From an uncultured Planctomycetaceae bacterium (GTDB taxonomy: Bacteria > Planctomycetota > Planctomycetia > Planctomycetales > Planctomycetaceae): DNA of 7,704 nucleotides. The stretch spans positions 1 to 7,704 of the forward strand of contig CAIJTL010000133.1 in NCBI GenBank assembly GCA_903823545.1, given 5' to 3'. Under the pieces are notes generated by a model. The model was given only the letters and a program-made list of their open reading frames with translations, did not search any database and was not told where the DNA came from. Both the position numbers and the translations under genes were made by a program. Position 1 is the first letter of the stretch; each line of letters starts with the position of its first letter. Positions 1 to 6,851 of this stretch are shown here, one piece after another.

Positions 1-1105
1 CCTCTATACGTTGGCTGGCAGCGTATTGATGCTGATCGCAATTCTGATGTTTTATTTTGGAAGCGCTCCGGAGGGGCACATCGGCACCTTCGATTTGATG
101 CAATTAACCGCGATGGCAGAAAAGGGGAATGTCTTCAGCCCGAGCCTACAAGTCGCGGCCTTTATTCTCTTGTTTATTGGCTTCGCGATCAAAGTACCGA
201 GCTTCCCGTTCCACACTTGGCTACCTGATGCACACGTTGAGGCTCCTACACCGATCTCAATGATCCTCGCTGGTGTGCTTTTAAAAATGGGCGGTTACGG
301 GATCATTCGAATCGCCTTCCCTTTGTGCCCATACGGTGCTCAATATGCGGCTTACGTATTAGTTGCCATCGGCGTGACGAGCATTATTTACGGCGGATTC
401 GCAGCTCTTGCTCAGACAGACTTCAAACGTTTGGTTGCTTACAGTTCAGTGAGCCACATGGGTTATGTGCTGTTGGGCATCGCGGTTTGGAAGATCTCAG
501 AGCCCAGTGGAGCGGCAGTTGGACGAGACTATTGGCTCATGGGGATGAATGGTGCGATGTTCCAGATGTTGGCACACGGGATATCTTCGCCGGCAATGTT
601 CTTTATGGTCGGCGTTATCTACGACCGAGTCCATCACCGTGATCTCAATCAATTCGGCGGCTTGGCGGGGCTGATGCCGTTGTACTCAGGCCTTGCTGCT
701 GGCATCTTCTTTGCCGGACTTGGGCTGCCAGGAATGTGCGGTTTCATCGGTGAGGTCTTCGTGGTGCTGAGCGCCTGGAATTATTCGAAGACATTAGCAA
801 TCGTTTCGGCTGGCGGCGTGATAATCACGGCTGGTTACATTTTGTGGTGCTTACAACGAGTGTACCTCGGCCCGGAATACAAGGGGCCGCACTTAGACGA
901 GATCAAAGCAAATCCATTTTCAACTCGTGAAACATTTATCGCTGCTACATTCCTGGCGTTCTGCATCTTCTTTGGAGTACTTCCTCACTATGTGTTTGAC
1001 ATGACGAGTAAGTCGATGGAAAAGTTGGTGCAAGGTTTGGATACCGGTTATCAGAACACACAGAAGCTGACCGGCGGCGTGCAAACAACTCAGACACAGA
1101 ATTAG
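1..1105 (+). CDS. nuoM: NADH-quinone oxidoreductase subunit M (5' end missing)
   Basis: This is one of the three antiporter-like membrane subunits of complex I, which couple electron transfer from NADH to quinone to proton pumping across the cytoplasmic membrane. The gene is open from the left edge (first full codon at base 2) and gives 367 residues up to TAG at 1103-1105. The E. coli protein is about 509 residues, so roughly the first 130-150 are outside the window. Visible family marks are the FAIKVPSFPFHTWLPDAH segment, with the channel lysine at 191-193 (E. coli K234 equivalent), LAGVLLKMGGYG with a second lysine at 284-286 (K265 equivalent), AQTDFKRLVAYSSVSHMG, and GFIGE with the glutamate at 752-754 (E407 equivalent). 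Many hydrophobic segments alternate with short loops, and the tail is polar and rich in Gln and Thr. nuoN starts 22 bp downstream in the usual nuo order. The assignment to NuoM rather than NuoL rests on the length remaining and on nuoN following directly. Confidence 0.97.
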   Translation, partial: LYTLAGSVLMLIAILMFYFGSAPEGHIGTFDLMQLTAMAEKGNVFSPSLQVAAFILLFIGFAIKVPSFPFHTWLPDAHVEAPTPISMILAGVLLKMGGYGIIRIAFPLCPYGAQYAAYVLVAIGVTSIIYGGFAALAQTDFKRLVAYSSVSHMGYVLLGIAVWKISEPSGAAVGRDYWLMGMNGAMFQMLAHGISSPAMFFMVGVIYDRVHHRDLNQFGGLAGLMPLYSGLAAGIFFAGLGLPGMCGFIGEVFVVLSAWNYSKTLAIVSAGGVIITAGYILWCLQRVYLGPEYKGPHLDEIKANPFSTRETFIAATFLAFCIFFGVLPHYVFDMTSKSMEKLVQGLDTGYQNTQKLTGGVQTTQTQN

Positions 1106-1127
1106 GCCGACGGACTCAAGAGCGATC

Positions 1128-2750
1128 ATGAACGATATTGGATCTCTGGTCGTCCGCCTGCTGGACGAAACAACGAAAACCTCTGTCGGACTCTTTGCAC
1201 CAGAATTGGTGCTTAGCGGCACGATCGTGTTAATGCTGGCATTGCGAGTGCTACCGGGGTTGAACCGCATACCTTCTCAGTGGATTGCGTTACTCGGTGC
1301 ATTCACGTCATTTGCGCTGACGCTATGCCAGTTCGATCGCTTAGTGACGGGTGAAATTCAGCCGACTCAATTCTTCACAGGCATGCTGATGTTCGATCAG
1401 TTTGCCACGTTCTTTAGAATGTTCCTGAGCCTGTTTTTGATCCTCACGATCACACTCACTGTGCTAACAGGTATTCCCGATCGCGATGATGCTGCTGACT
1501 TCTACACGCTCCTTATCGGCTCGACTATCGGCATGATGATTATGGCGTCGGCTAACCATCTCTTGATGGTTTTCATGGGCGTCGAAATGACCAGTGTGCC
1601 CAGCTATGCAATGGTTGGGTTATTGAAGGGACGTAAGAAAAGCAGCGAGGCATCACTTAAGTATGTTGTTTATGGTGCTGGTGCCGCTGGCGTGATGTTA
1701 TACGGTATTAGCTTATTGGCGGGACTCACGGGTACTGGATCGCTCCCGGAGATGGCGCAGCGACTAGAAATGATCGTCAATCAAAACTCAGGAATTAGCG
1801 ACGCGACGACCGTCCGCACAATTTTGTTGGCAGGAATGATGGTTTTGGTTGGACTGGCCTTCAAACTGTCAATCTTTCCTTTTCACTTTTGGTGCCCAGA
1901 TGCGTTTGAAGGCGCAGCTGCTGAAGTTGCCGGATTTTTGTCTGTGGCATCGAAGGCTGGTGCCTTTGCGCTGTTGGTTCGATTCGGCTTGTCTTTTTCT
2001 GGAAACTCGGCGGTCGTTTCTGAAATTGCATTTTCGTTCGGAATTGGCTTAGGCGTTTTGGCTGCCGCTACCGCGACATTCGGAAACTTGTCGGCGTATG
2101 GTCAAACGAATGTCAAACGACTTTTAGCCTACTCGACGATCGCGCACGCGGGCTACATGTTGATGGCTGTTTCTGCATTATTGGTGTTGGCTCACGGCAA
2201 ACATGTCGGACTCGATACTCAAGCGGAAACCCGTCGTTGCATTGAGGGGCTGATTTATTATCTTTTCGTGTATCTGTTTATGAATCTCGGTGCGTTTTCA
2301 ATCGTTGCGCTAATTCGGAACCAAATTTTTAGTGAAGAGATTGAGGACTACAACGGCTTGGCCACTCAGTCTCCCGTACTCTGTTTTGGGATGCTTCTGT
2401 GTGTTTTTAGCTTGGTGGGCTTGCCTCCTATGGGTGGTTTCTGGGCAAAGCTTGTTATTTTTAGCTCCGTCTTTAAGGCAACTTCAGTTCACTGGGTGAT
2501 GTGGGGCGTCTTAGGTGCTGGAGCCATTAACACAGTTTTTAGTCTTTTCTATTACATTCGCATCCTCAAGGCGATGTATATCAAGCCTCGTCCAGCCGGT
2601 TCTCGTTCCGTCCGATACGAATTGTTTCCCGTTGGTGTTTATGTGTTGTTGATCTGTTTACCAGTCTTGGGATTAGGCATTTTGCCGCAACGCTTCACTG
2701 CAACGTTCCAAGAAGTGGCGAATTCCCTACTAACTCAGGTTGGCAGGTAG
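1128..2750 (+). CDS. nuoN: NADH-quinone oxidoreductase subunit N
   Basis: This is the antiporter-like NuoN membrane subunit of complex I, a proton-pumping module next to NuoM. It has 540 residues, somewhat longer than E. coli NuoN (about 485), and hydrophobic helices throughout. The ion-path residues keep the E. coli spacing: E153 (E133 equivalent), K178 (K158), K246 in FKLSIFPFHFWCPD (K217), H253 (H224), K276 (K247) and K441 in GFWAKL (K395). The antiporter signature TNVKRLLAYSTIAHAGYML lies at 327-345. The ATG at 1128 is preceded only by a weak purine stretch, AAGAG at 1118-1122; a short gap to nuoM suggests one transcript. The extra length relative to E. coli probably lies partly at the N-terminus and partly in the loop around 350-372 (HGKHVGLDTQAETRR). 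It is the last nuo gene seen here, consistent with its usual place at the operon end. Confidence 0.97.
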   Translation: MNDIGSLVVRLLDETTKTSVGLFAPELVLSGTIVLMLALRVLPGLNRIPSQWIALLGAFTSFALTLCQFDRLVTGEIQPTQFFTGMLMFDQFATFFRMFLSLFLILTITLTVLTGIPDRDDAADFYTLLIGSTIGMMIMASANHLLMVFMGVEMTSVPSYAMVGLLKGRKKSSEASLKYVVYGAGAAGVMLYGISLLAGLTGTGSLPEMAQRLEMIVNQNSGISDATTVRTILLAGMMVLVGLAFKLSIFPFHFWCPDAFEGAAAEVAGFLSVASKAGAFALLVRFGLSFSGNSAVVSEIAFSFGIGLGVLAAATATFGNLSAYGQTNVKRLLAYSTIAHAGYMLMAVSALLVLAHGKHVGLDTQAETRRCIEGLIYYLFVYLFMNLGAFSIVALIRNQIFSEEIEDYNGLATQSPVLCFGMLLCVFSLVGLPPMGGFWAKLVIFSSVFKATSVHWVMWGVLGAGAINTVFSLFYYIRILKAMYIKPRPAGSRSVRYELFPVGVYVLLICLPVLGLGILPQRFTATFQEVANSLLTQVGR

Positions 2751-2805
2751 CATTAGCTGCCCCGGACAATCTTTCGACCTCAGACTTTTTGAAATTCAAG
2801 CACAC

Positions 2806-3231
2806 ATGGCTCTCTCGACCGACCTCGAAATCCTGAATCGCGTGCAGCGCGACGTCTCGGGCTGCTTCTTGCAGTACGTCGGGGATTGCTGGCCATGGAC
2901 CACGATCGGTGCTGATGGCGACAAACTCAAATCGATCGTTGATCAGTGTGTGGCTCGCCAACGCGAGTCGATTCGGTTGATGACGGAATATCTCGCTCCG
3001 CGTCAAACTCGTGTAGAAGCCGGGGCGTTCTCTGCTGACTTCACCGACCTGCACTATGTCTCGTTGAAGTTCTTGATCAAGCAGTTGATCGCGACGCAGT
3101 CACGTGTGGTGGAAGTGATTGACCGCATGTCGACGATGTTGCCGAGCGGTGATGAGGTTCTAGAAATCCTCGAAGTGGTCGGTCGGAACGAGCGTTCGAA
3201 TCTGGCCGCACTGAAGGCCAGTGGTTCTTAG
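2806..3231 (+). CDS. Uncharacterised helical protein downstream of nuoN
   Basis: I do not recognise this 141-residue protein. It has no signal peptide, membrane segment or known catalytic motif. The sequence suggests four amphipathic helices, at about residues 5-27, 40-63, 79-109 and 115-136, separated by a Trp/Gly-containing turn (DCWPW around 27-31) and a Pro-containing loop (AP at 64-65). This would suit a small helical bundle, but the paired ExxH motifs of di-iron ferritins are absent. The frame stays open upstream to a TTG at 2740 that overlaps the end of nuoN; I prefer ATG 2806, because the N-terminus then starts directly with helix 1 and the extra 22 residues look like non-coding translation. 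No good Shine-Dalgarno precedes either start. The same-strand position 55 bp after nuoN suggests co-transcription with the nuo genes, but a role in complex I is not shown. Confidence 0.75.
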   Translation: MALSTDLEILNRVQRDVSGCFLQYVGDCWPWTTIGADGDKLKSIVDQCVARQRESIRLMTEYLAPRQTRVEAGAFSADFTDLHYVSLKFLIKQLIATQSRVVEVIDRMSTMLPSGDEVLEILEVVGRNERSNLAALKASGS

Positions 3232-3245
3232 AGGTGGCATTGGAA

Positions 3246-3330
3246 CGTAGCACGTGCGGTTCGCCTGTGCTGTTGTTCGAGAAAAGCACAGGCGAGCCGC
3301 CTGTGTTGCGGTTTTGAAAACCGTGCTACG
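3246..3330. repeat. Nested palindromic intergenic element upstream of tatD
   Basis: This 85-bp stretch fills the space between the unknown gene and tatD and is built of three symmetric parts. The outermost arms are CGTAGCACG (3246-3254) and its exact complement CGTGCTACG (3322-3330). Inside, GCGGTTCGCCTGTGCT (3256-3271) pairs with AGCACAGGCGAGCCGC (3285-3300), 16 positions with one T:G wobble, around a 13-nt loop. Next to it, CGGTTTTGAAAACCG (3309-3323) is a perfect odd-length palindrome that shares bases with the right outer arm. CGCCTGTG also occurs twice in direct orientation (3262-3269 and 3298-3305). The length and near perfection are far beyond chance. The form resembles dispersed palindromic intergenic repeats (REP-like); whether it recurs in the genome cannot be seen here. 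The right outer arm ends on the first G of the tatD ribosome binding site. Confidence 0.85.
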
Positions 3331-3335
3331 GAGAG
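3330..3335 (+). promoter_or_regulatory. Ribosome binding site that fixes the tatD start
   Basis: GGAGAG at 3330-3335, with the GGAG core at 3330-3333, lies seven bases before the GTG at 3341. It selects that start over the in-frame GTG at 3254, which would translate the palindromic repeat into 29 extra residues with no counterpart before the HxH motif of TatD proteins. Its first G is also the last base of the outer palindrome arm. Confidence 0.75.
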
Positions 3336-3340
3336 AACTC

Positions 3341-4126
3341 GTGCAGTTCATTGACACTCATGCTCACCTTGATGAGGATGCATTCAGCGAGGATTTGGAT
3401 GACGTCATTGCACGGGCGATTGAGTCAGGCGTGATCGCGATGGTGGCTGTCGCGACGACGGCGGGCAATAGTCGCGCGACGATTGAGCTTGCGGCTCGCG
3501 TGCCGAATGTGTTTGCGTCGGTCGGCATTCACCCGAACTATGCGGCTCAAGCGAAGCCCGGTGATTGGGAGCTGGTTGAGGAATTGGCCGCGTCACCGAA
3601 AGTGGTAGCGATTGGCGAGACCGGGTTGGATAGGTACTGGGATCACACGCCGTTTGAGATTCAGCTCGATTACTTTCGGCGGCAGATAGAATTGGCTCGC
3701 GTTCGATCGTTGCCGTTCATCGTGCATTGCCGTGAAGCAGAGCCGGATGTGGTCGCTGTGTTGCGCGAGGCGTCAAGTACGGGGACGCTCAAAGGGGTGA
3801 TGCACTCGTTCTGCGGCGGTGAAGCAACGCTCGATGTCGCGTTGGAAGTTGGTCTGCACATCTCCTTTGCGGGAATGCTGACGTTCAAGAAAAATGAGTC
3901 GCTCCGTCAACTGGCAAAGAAGGTCCCGCTCGACCGATTGCTGGTTGAAACTGATTCGCCCTATTTGGCACCGCTACCACACCGCGGCAAACGCAACGAG
4001 CCGTCGTTTGTTAAGCATACCGCAGAAAGTATAGCTGAGGCCTGCGGTATGACACTTAACGATATGGCTGCGATCACAACTGATAATGCTCGGCGGCTGT
4101 TTGGTTTGCCGATGGTTTCTGCTTAA
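3341..4126 (+). CDS. tatD: TatD family metal-dependent hydrolase (DNase)
   Basis: TatD enzymes are cytoplasmic TIM-barrel metallohydrolases of the amidohydrolase superfamily; characterised members are magnesium-dependent 3'-5' exonucleases linked to DNA repair and RNA processing. From GTG 3341 the protein has 261 residues, the normal family length. The metal-site series is complete: HAH at residues 7-9 after FIDT, E93 in GETGLD, H129 in VHCRE, H155 in MHSFCGG and D205 in ETDSPYL, followed by PHRGKRNEP at 213-221, also typical of the family. The start is set by the Shine-Dalgarno at 3330. A longer in-frame version from GTG 3254 only adds translated repeat. The gene is on the same strand as nuoMN but is separated from the preceding gene by the 85-bp palindrome. 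The exact in vivo substrate (TatD versus the YcfH/YjjV paralogues) cannot be decided from sequence, so the symbol is at family level. Confidence 0.94.
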   Translation: MQFIDTHAHLDEDAFSEDLDDVIARAIESGVIAMVAVATTAGNSRATIELAARVPNVFASVGIHPNYAAQAKPGDWELVEELAASPKVVAIGETGLDRYWDHTPFEIQLDYFRRQIELARVRSLPFIVHCREAEPDVVAVLREASSTGTLKGVMHSFCGGEATLDVALEVGLHISFAGMLTFKKNESLRQLAKKVPLDRLLVETDSPYLAPLPHRGKRNEPSFVKHTAESIAEACGMTLNDMAAITTDNARRLFGLPMVSA

Positions 4127-4202
4127 GGCATCTTCAATGCGCGAGAAAGCCGCAAAAGCTACGTTTCCTCGCTGACAAACATCACAAAAATAGGCGCAGC
4201 TA

Positions 4203-5168
4203 ATGGTAAGTCTTTCGCAACTTGAGCAATTGAAAAGCCTAACGAAAGTGGTCGCAGACACGGGCGACTTTGAGTCGATGAGGCAATATCTCCCACAGGA
4301 TGCCACAACAAACCCTTCACTCATTTTGTCAGCGGCGTCGAAGCCGGAGTATACATGGCTCGTTGATAAGGCGATCAGCGACCGGAAGAACGCTGGACTG
4401 ACTGGTGCGAAGCGAATCGAGGACGTGATCGATAACGTGCTGGTCAACTTTGGTTTAGAAATTCTGAAAATCGTTCCGGGGCGAGTCTCTACTGAAACAG
4501 ACGCACGGCTGTCGTTTGATACGACGGGGACTATTGCAAAGGCTCGGCAACTGATTCGTCTGTATGAAGCTCAAGGGATCGATCGAAACCGAATACTCAT
4601 CAAGATCGCAAGCACTTGGGAGGGAATTCATGCGGCAGAACTGCTGGAGCGAGAAGGAATCCATTGCAATCTGACGCTGCTATTCTCATTTGCGCAGGCG
4701 GTGGTTTGTGCTGAGGCCGGAGTTCAACTGGTGTCGCCGTTCGTGGGACGAATTCTTGACTGGTACAAGGCAACAACGAAGCGTGACTATTCGCCATCGG
4801 AAGACCCAGGCGTGATTTCAGTCACTCAGATTTTCAATTACTACAAACGATTCGATTACCACACCGAAGTGATGGGGGCGAGTTTCCGGAACAAAGGCGA
4901 AATTACCGAACTCGCTGGCTGCGATTTGTTGACGATCAGCCCGACTTTATTGAGTGAACTTGCTGCATCGACAGAAGAAGTGCCTCGAAAACTTGATGCA
5001 TCCGCAGCCACGAAGTTGCCGCTCGATAAGGTCTCGTTTGACGAAAAGGCATTTCGTTTCGAGCTAAATGAAGACGCGATGGCAACAGAAAAAACGGCTG
5101 AGGGAATTCGCAAGTTCTCAGCCGATATTGTCAAACTCGAACATCTCATCACCACTCGGCTCGGCTGA
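4203..5168 (+). CDS. tal: Transaldolase, TalB type
   Basis: Transaldolase moves a dihydroxyacetone unit from sedoheptulose 7-phosphate to glyceraldehyde 3-phosphate in the cytoplasm, in the non-oxidative pentose phosphate pathway. The 321 residues match the classical TalB class (E. coli TalB 317), not the short fructose-6-phosphate aldolase-like class. Conserved sites are D20 in VVADTGDF, N38 in TTNPSL, E99 in [10 protein letters not shown], the Schiff-base lysine K134 in [13 protein letters not shown]159 in [11 protein letters not shown] and [10 protein letters not shown] at 178-187. F180 corresponds to TalB F178, which fits true transaldolase activity. The ATG at 4203 has only a weak AGG about eight bases upstream (4192-4194). 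A 76-bp gap separates it from tatD, with no terminator visible between them, so joint transcription is possible. It converges on the LysM gene with 57 bp between stops, where I find no convincing terminator. Confidence 0.97.
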   Translation: MVSLSQLEQLKSLTKVVADTGDFESMRQYLPQDATTNPSLILSAASKPEYTWLVDKAISDRKNAGLTGAKRIEDVIDNVLVNFGLEILKIVPGRVSTETDARLSFDTTGTIAKARQLIRLYEAQGIDRNRILIKIASTWEGIHAAELLEREGIHCNLTLLFSFAQAVVCAEAGVQLVSPFVGRILDWYKATTKRDYSPSEDPGVISVTQIFNYYKRFDYHTEVMGASFRNKGEITELAGCDLLTISPTLLSELAASTEEVPRKLDASAATKLPLDKVSFDEKAFRFELNEDAMATEKTAEGIRKFSADIVKLEHLITTRLG

Positions 5169-5225
5169 ATTTCCTCGCTGAGCCAACATATGCAATAGCC
5201 AACATTGGGGCGGAGCAAACCTGAC

Positions 5226-6326
5226 CTACTCCTTCGCCGGTTGCTCTGCAGCTACCCCTGCCGCCGGAGCAGTATCGGGTGAAGCAACTGAAAGCATTTC
5301 ATCTCGATCCGCCTGAGCAACTCGTGGAACGACCGGTGATTCTTCTGGAGCTGCGTTTTTGACAATGGTCTCCGTCGTCTTCTCAAGTTCCGCCAAAACT
5401 CCGTCGTCCACTTCGAGTAAGTCCTGAGGAGCAGTCTGAGTCAACGATTTACCAGAAGGATTCGCCTCGTTTTCCGCAGACCTCCGAATGGCGGGGCCAG
5501 TCTTCGAAGGCTTGAACTGCACCTTTTTGGCTGGAACGTCTGCCGCGCTGTCAGAGGGTTTTGACTTCTCGGTAATCTTGTTTGACGCAGAACCTGAAGG
5601 CGATCGACTTGGCTTATTGGTGCTGGGTGAAGCTCGCTCAACGCTCGTCGTGCGTTGATTTGAGTTCGACTTCACGTCGGAATGTCGTTCGGGAATATTG
5701 AGTTTCATTCCCACCTTCAGATCATCGGGACTTTTCAGTTGGTCTCGATTTGCCTGGAAGATGTCCAGGTAACGAGCTTGGGTGCCGAGATATTTTCCCG
5801 CGATCGACGAAAGCGTTTCACCCGCAACAACAACGTGACTTCTCGAACTGCCTGCCCCCTGCTGATTCGGATCAACGTTTTTCAACGCGACGACGTCCCC
5901 ATTCTTTTGTCGAACGGCCCATTCCTTATTGTGATCAGGAATAGGGACCGCAGGAGACTCATCGTCCGTTGGCGGTGACAGTACGACCGTTCCTGGTGCC
6001 TCAGGAGTCCAGATTCGTTGATCTGCTGGATCTCGCGAAATATTCCTTTTGTTCTTGGAGCTTTCAGAACGATCTGCATCAGGATTCAAATACTCCGGAA
6101 TCTCCCAAGGGCTTCGACTGCGATCACCGCGCGATGCGCTGGTCCGTCGAGATTCCGGTTCGGAATACGGCTGCTTTTCCCCTTGAGCGATTTGGGAATC
6201 CAAACGGTTTGGATTCTTGAGCTCAGGCGCATTGGTTTTCGGGGCCTCATCACGAATGAAGAAAGCTCCGACGATGCTGCACAGCAAAATGGCTAACGCT
6301 AATCCAACCTTCTTGTCTCGTTGCAT
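5226..6326 (-). CDS. Membrane-anchored LysM domain protein
   Basis: This is a 366-residue protein with a positively charged start (MQRDKK), one hydrophobic segment at about 7-23, and a long polar remainder, as expected of an uncleaved signal anchor with the C-terminus outside the cytoplasm. Cys16 lies within the hydrophobic segment, but Leu precedes it, so it is not a proper lipobox. One LysM domain lies at 164-212, from HVVVAGETLSSIAGKYLG to DDLKVGMKLNIP; LysM modules bind N-acetylglucosamine-containing polymers, usually peptidoglycan. Regions 25-160 and 213-366 are low-complexity, rich in Ser, Pro, Lys, Arg and Glu, and probably disordered. No catalytic domain is visible, so this looks like a wall-binding or scaffold protein rather than a hydrolase. 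ATG at 6326 is supported by GAGGGAG on the minus strand (6331-6337) four bases upstream. It is transcribed towards the transaldolase gene. Confidence 0.9.
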   Translation of the reverse strand: MQRDKKVGLALAILLCSIVGAFFIRDEAPKTNAPELKNPNRLDSQIAQGEKQPYSEPESRRTSASRGDRSRSPWEIPEYLNPDADRSESSKNKRNISRDPADQRIWTPEAPGTVVLSPPTDDESPAVPIPDHNKEWAVRQKNGDVVALKNVDPNQQGAGSSRSHVVVAGETLSSIAGKYLGTQARYLDIFQANRDQLKSPDDLKVGMKLNIPERHSDVKSNSNQRTTSVERASPSTNKPSRSPSGSASNKITEKSKPSDSAADVPAKKVQFKPSKTGPAIRRSAENEANPSGKSLTQTAPQDLLEVDDGVLAELEKTTETIVKNAAPEESPVVPRVAQADRDEMLSVASPDTAPAAGVAAEQPAKE

Positions 6327-6620
6327 GATACTCCCTCGATGGATGCGAAAGCAGTGACGGTGTCGATCCGAATAAGAATGTGCCCTCTACAACGACGTTG
6401 AGGATTGGAAACGCTCGAAACGATGCCGAATTTCCACGTTAGATATCCGATAGGGACGATCTTGAGTGATTTACAAGATCCTGGTGATTTTTTTGCGAGT
6501 GGCGTCGGATCGTCGTTTGACAGCGGAAGAACCAGCAGCGCGAATTCGATTCATTGCCAGAGTGACCGGTACAATCTGCATGGCTCGAACAACAGAACTC
6601 TTTGAATGAAATAGCTGCGT
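6327..6620. other. Intergenic stretch upstream of the LysM gene
   Basis: No reading frame here looks like protein: the short open frames are rich in Ser, Cys and His and lack ribosome binding sites. The stretch must hold the leader and probably the promoter of the LysM gene. On the minus strand TTGTAA and TATCGG, 18 bases apart, lie beside the inverted repeat at 6458-6480, but the match to a sigma-70 promoter is weak and I do not call it. Confidence 0.5.
6458..6480. repeat. 7-bp perfect inverted repeat in the LysM gene upstream region
   Basis: GATCTTG (6458-6464) and CAAGATC (6474-6480) form a perfect stem around a 9-base loop. On the plus strand a run of seven T follows at 6488-6494, seven bases after the stem. 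That is too far for a standard intrinsic terminator, and no plus-strand gene precedes it. It could be an operator or a leader structure for the minus-strand LysM gene, about 130-155 bases upstream of its start codon. Function is not shown. Confidence 0.4.
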
Positions 6621-6845
6621 TCATTCTTGAGAATAGGCCGCCGCCAACACCTTGAATTTGTTGCCAAATTGCACTTCTGCGCCGTACACCAAGCTCGCTC
6701 TGCTTGGACGCAGATTTTCGGGGCCAGATGGGAAGGCTGGATCAGCGTTGAAGCCAATTGTCGCTGTTGCTAGAGTCCCGCCTTGTTTCACCGGGCTAGT
6801 GATGTTTGAATCACGTTCAGTTTTCCCAGAGATCAGACGGAGTCT
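6621..6845 (-). pseudogene. Possible gene remnant: protein-like frame without a start codon
   Basis: On the minus strand, 74 codons are open between an upstream stop (complement of 6846-6848) and TGA at 6621-6623. The frame has no ATG. Its translation looks natural in composition, for example TLATATIGFNADPAFPSGP followed by SLVYGAEVQFGNKFKVLAAA, with few rare codons and mainly purine first codon positions. The two other minus-strand frames and the plus-strand frame of 126 codons look much less protein-like. I do not recognise a family. The simplest reading is the 3' end of a decayed or truncated gene; a GTG inside could give a 57-residue product, but it has no clear ribosome binding site. Continuation upstream is impossible, because the region beyond 6846 encodes the 29-residue basic protein on the other strand. 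It may also be chance. Confidence 0.35.
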
Positions 6846-6851
6846 TCAGCA

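Noticed and set aside
2740..2805. TTG start extending the unknown protein by 22 residues and overlapping nuoN
   Set aside because: There is no Shine-Dalgarno, and the added residues lack helical character; ATG 2806 is preferred.
4016..4051. 10-bp perfect inverted repeat (CATACCGCAG / CTGCGGTATG) with a 16-base loop
   Set aside because: It lies inside the tatD coding region, encodes ordinary family sequence, has no T-run, and is close to chance expectation for a window this size.
5169..5225. Possible terminator between the convergent transaldolase and LysM genes
   Set aside because: Only 4-bp symmetries such as CCAACATTGG are present, and there is no T-run on either strand.
6517..6545. TTGACA followed 17 bases later by GCGAAT on the plus strand
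   Set aside because: The -10 box is poor, and the next plus-strand gene is some 300 bases away behind non-coding sequence.
6439..6624. Minus-strand frame of 61 codons overlapping the stop of the possible remnant (ATGA)
   Set aside because: The translation is rich in Cys, His and Ser with no plausible fold and no ribosome binding site; it looks like random sequence.
6799..6814. Small symmetric site GTGAT-N6-ATCAC upstream of the basic gene
   Set aside because: The 5-bp arms are within chance expectation. It is also inside the possible antisense remnant, so I do not call an operator.
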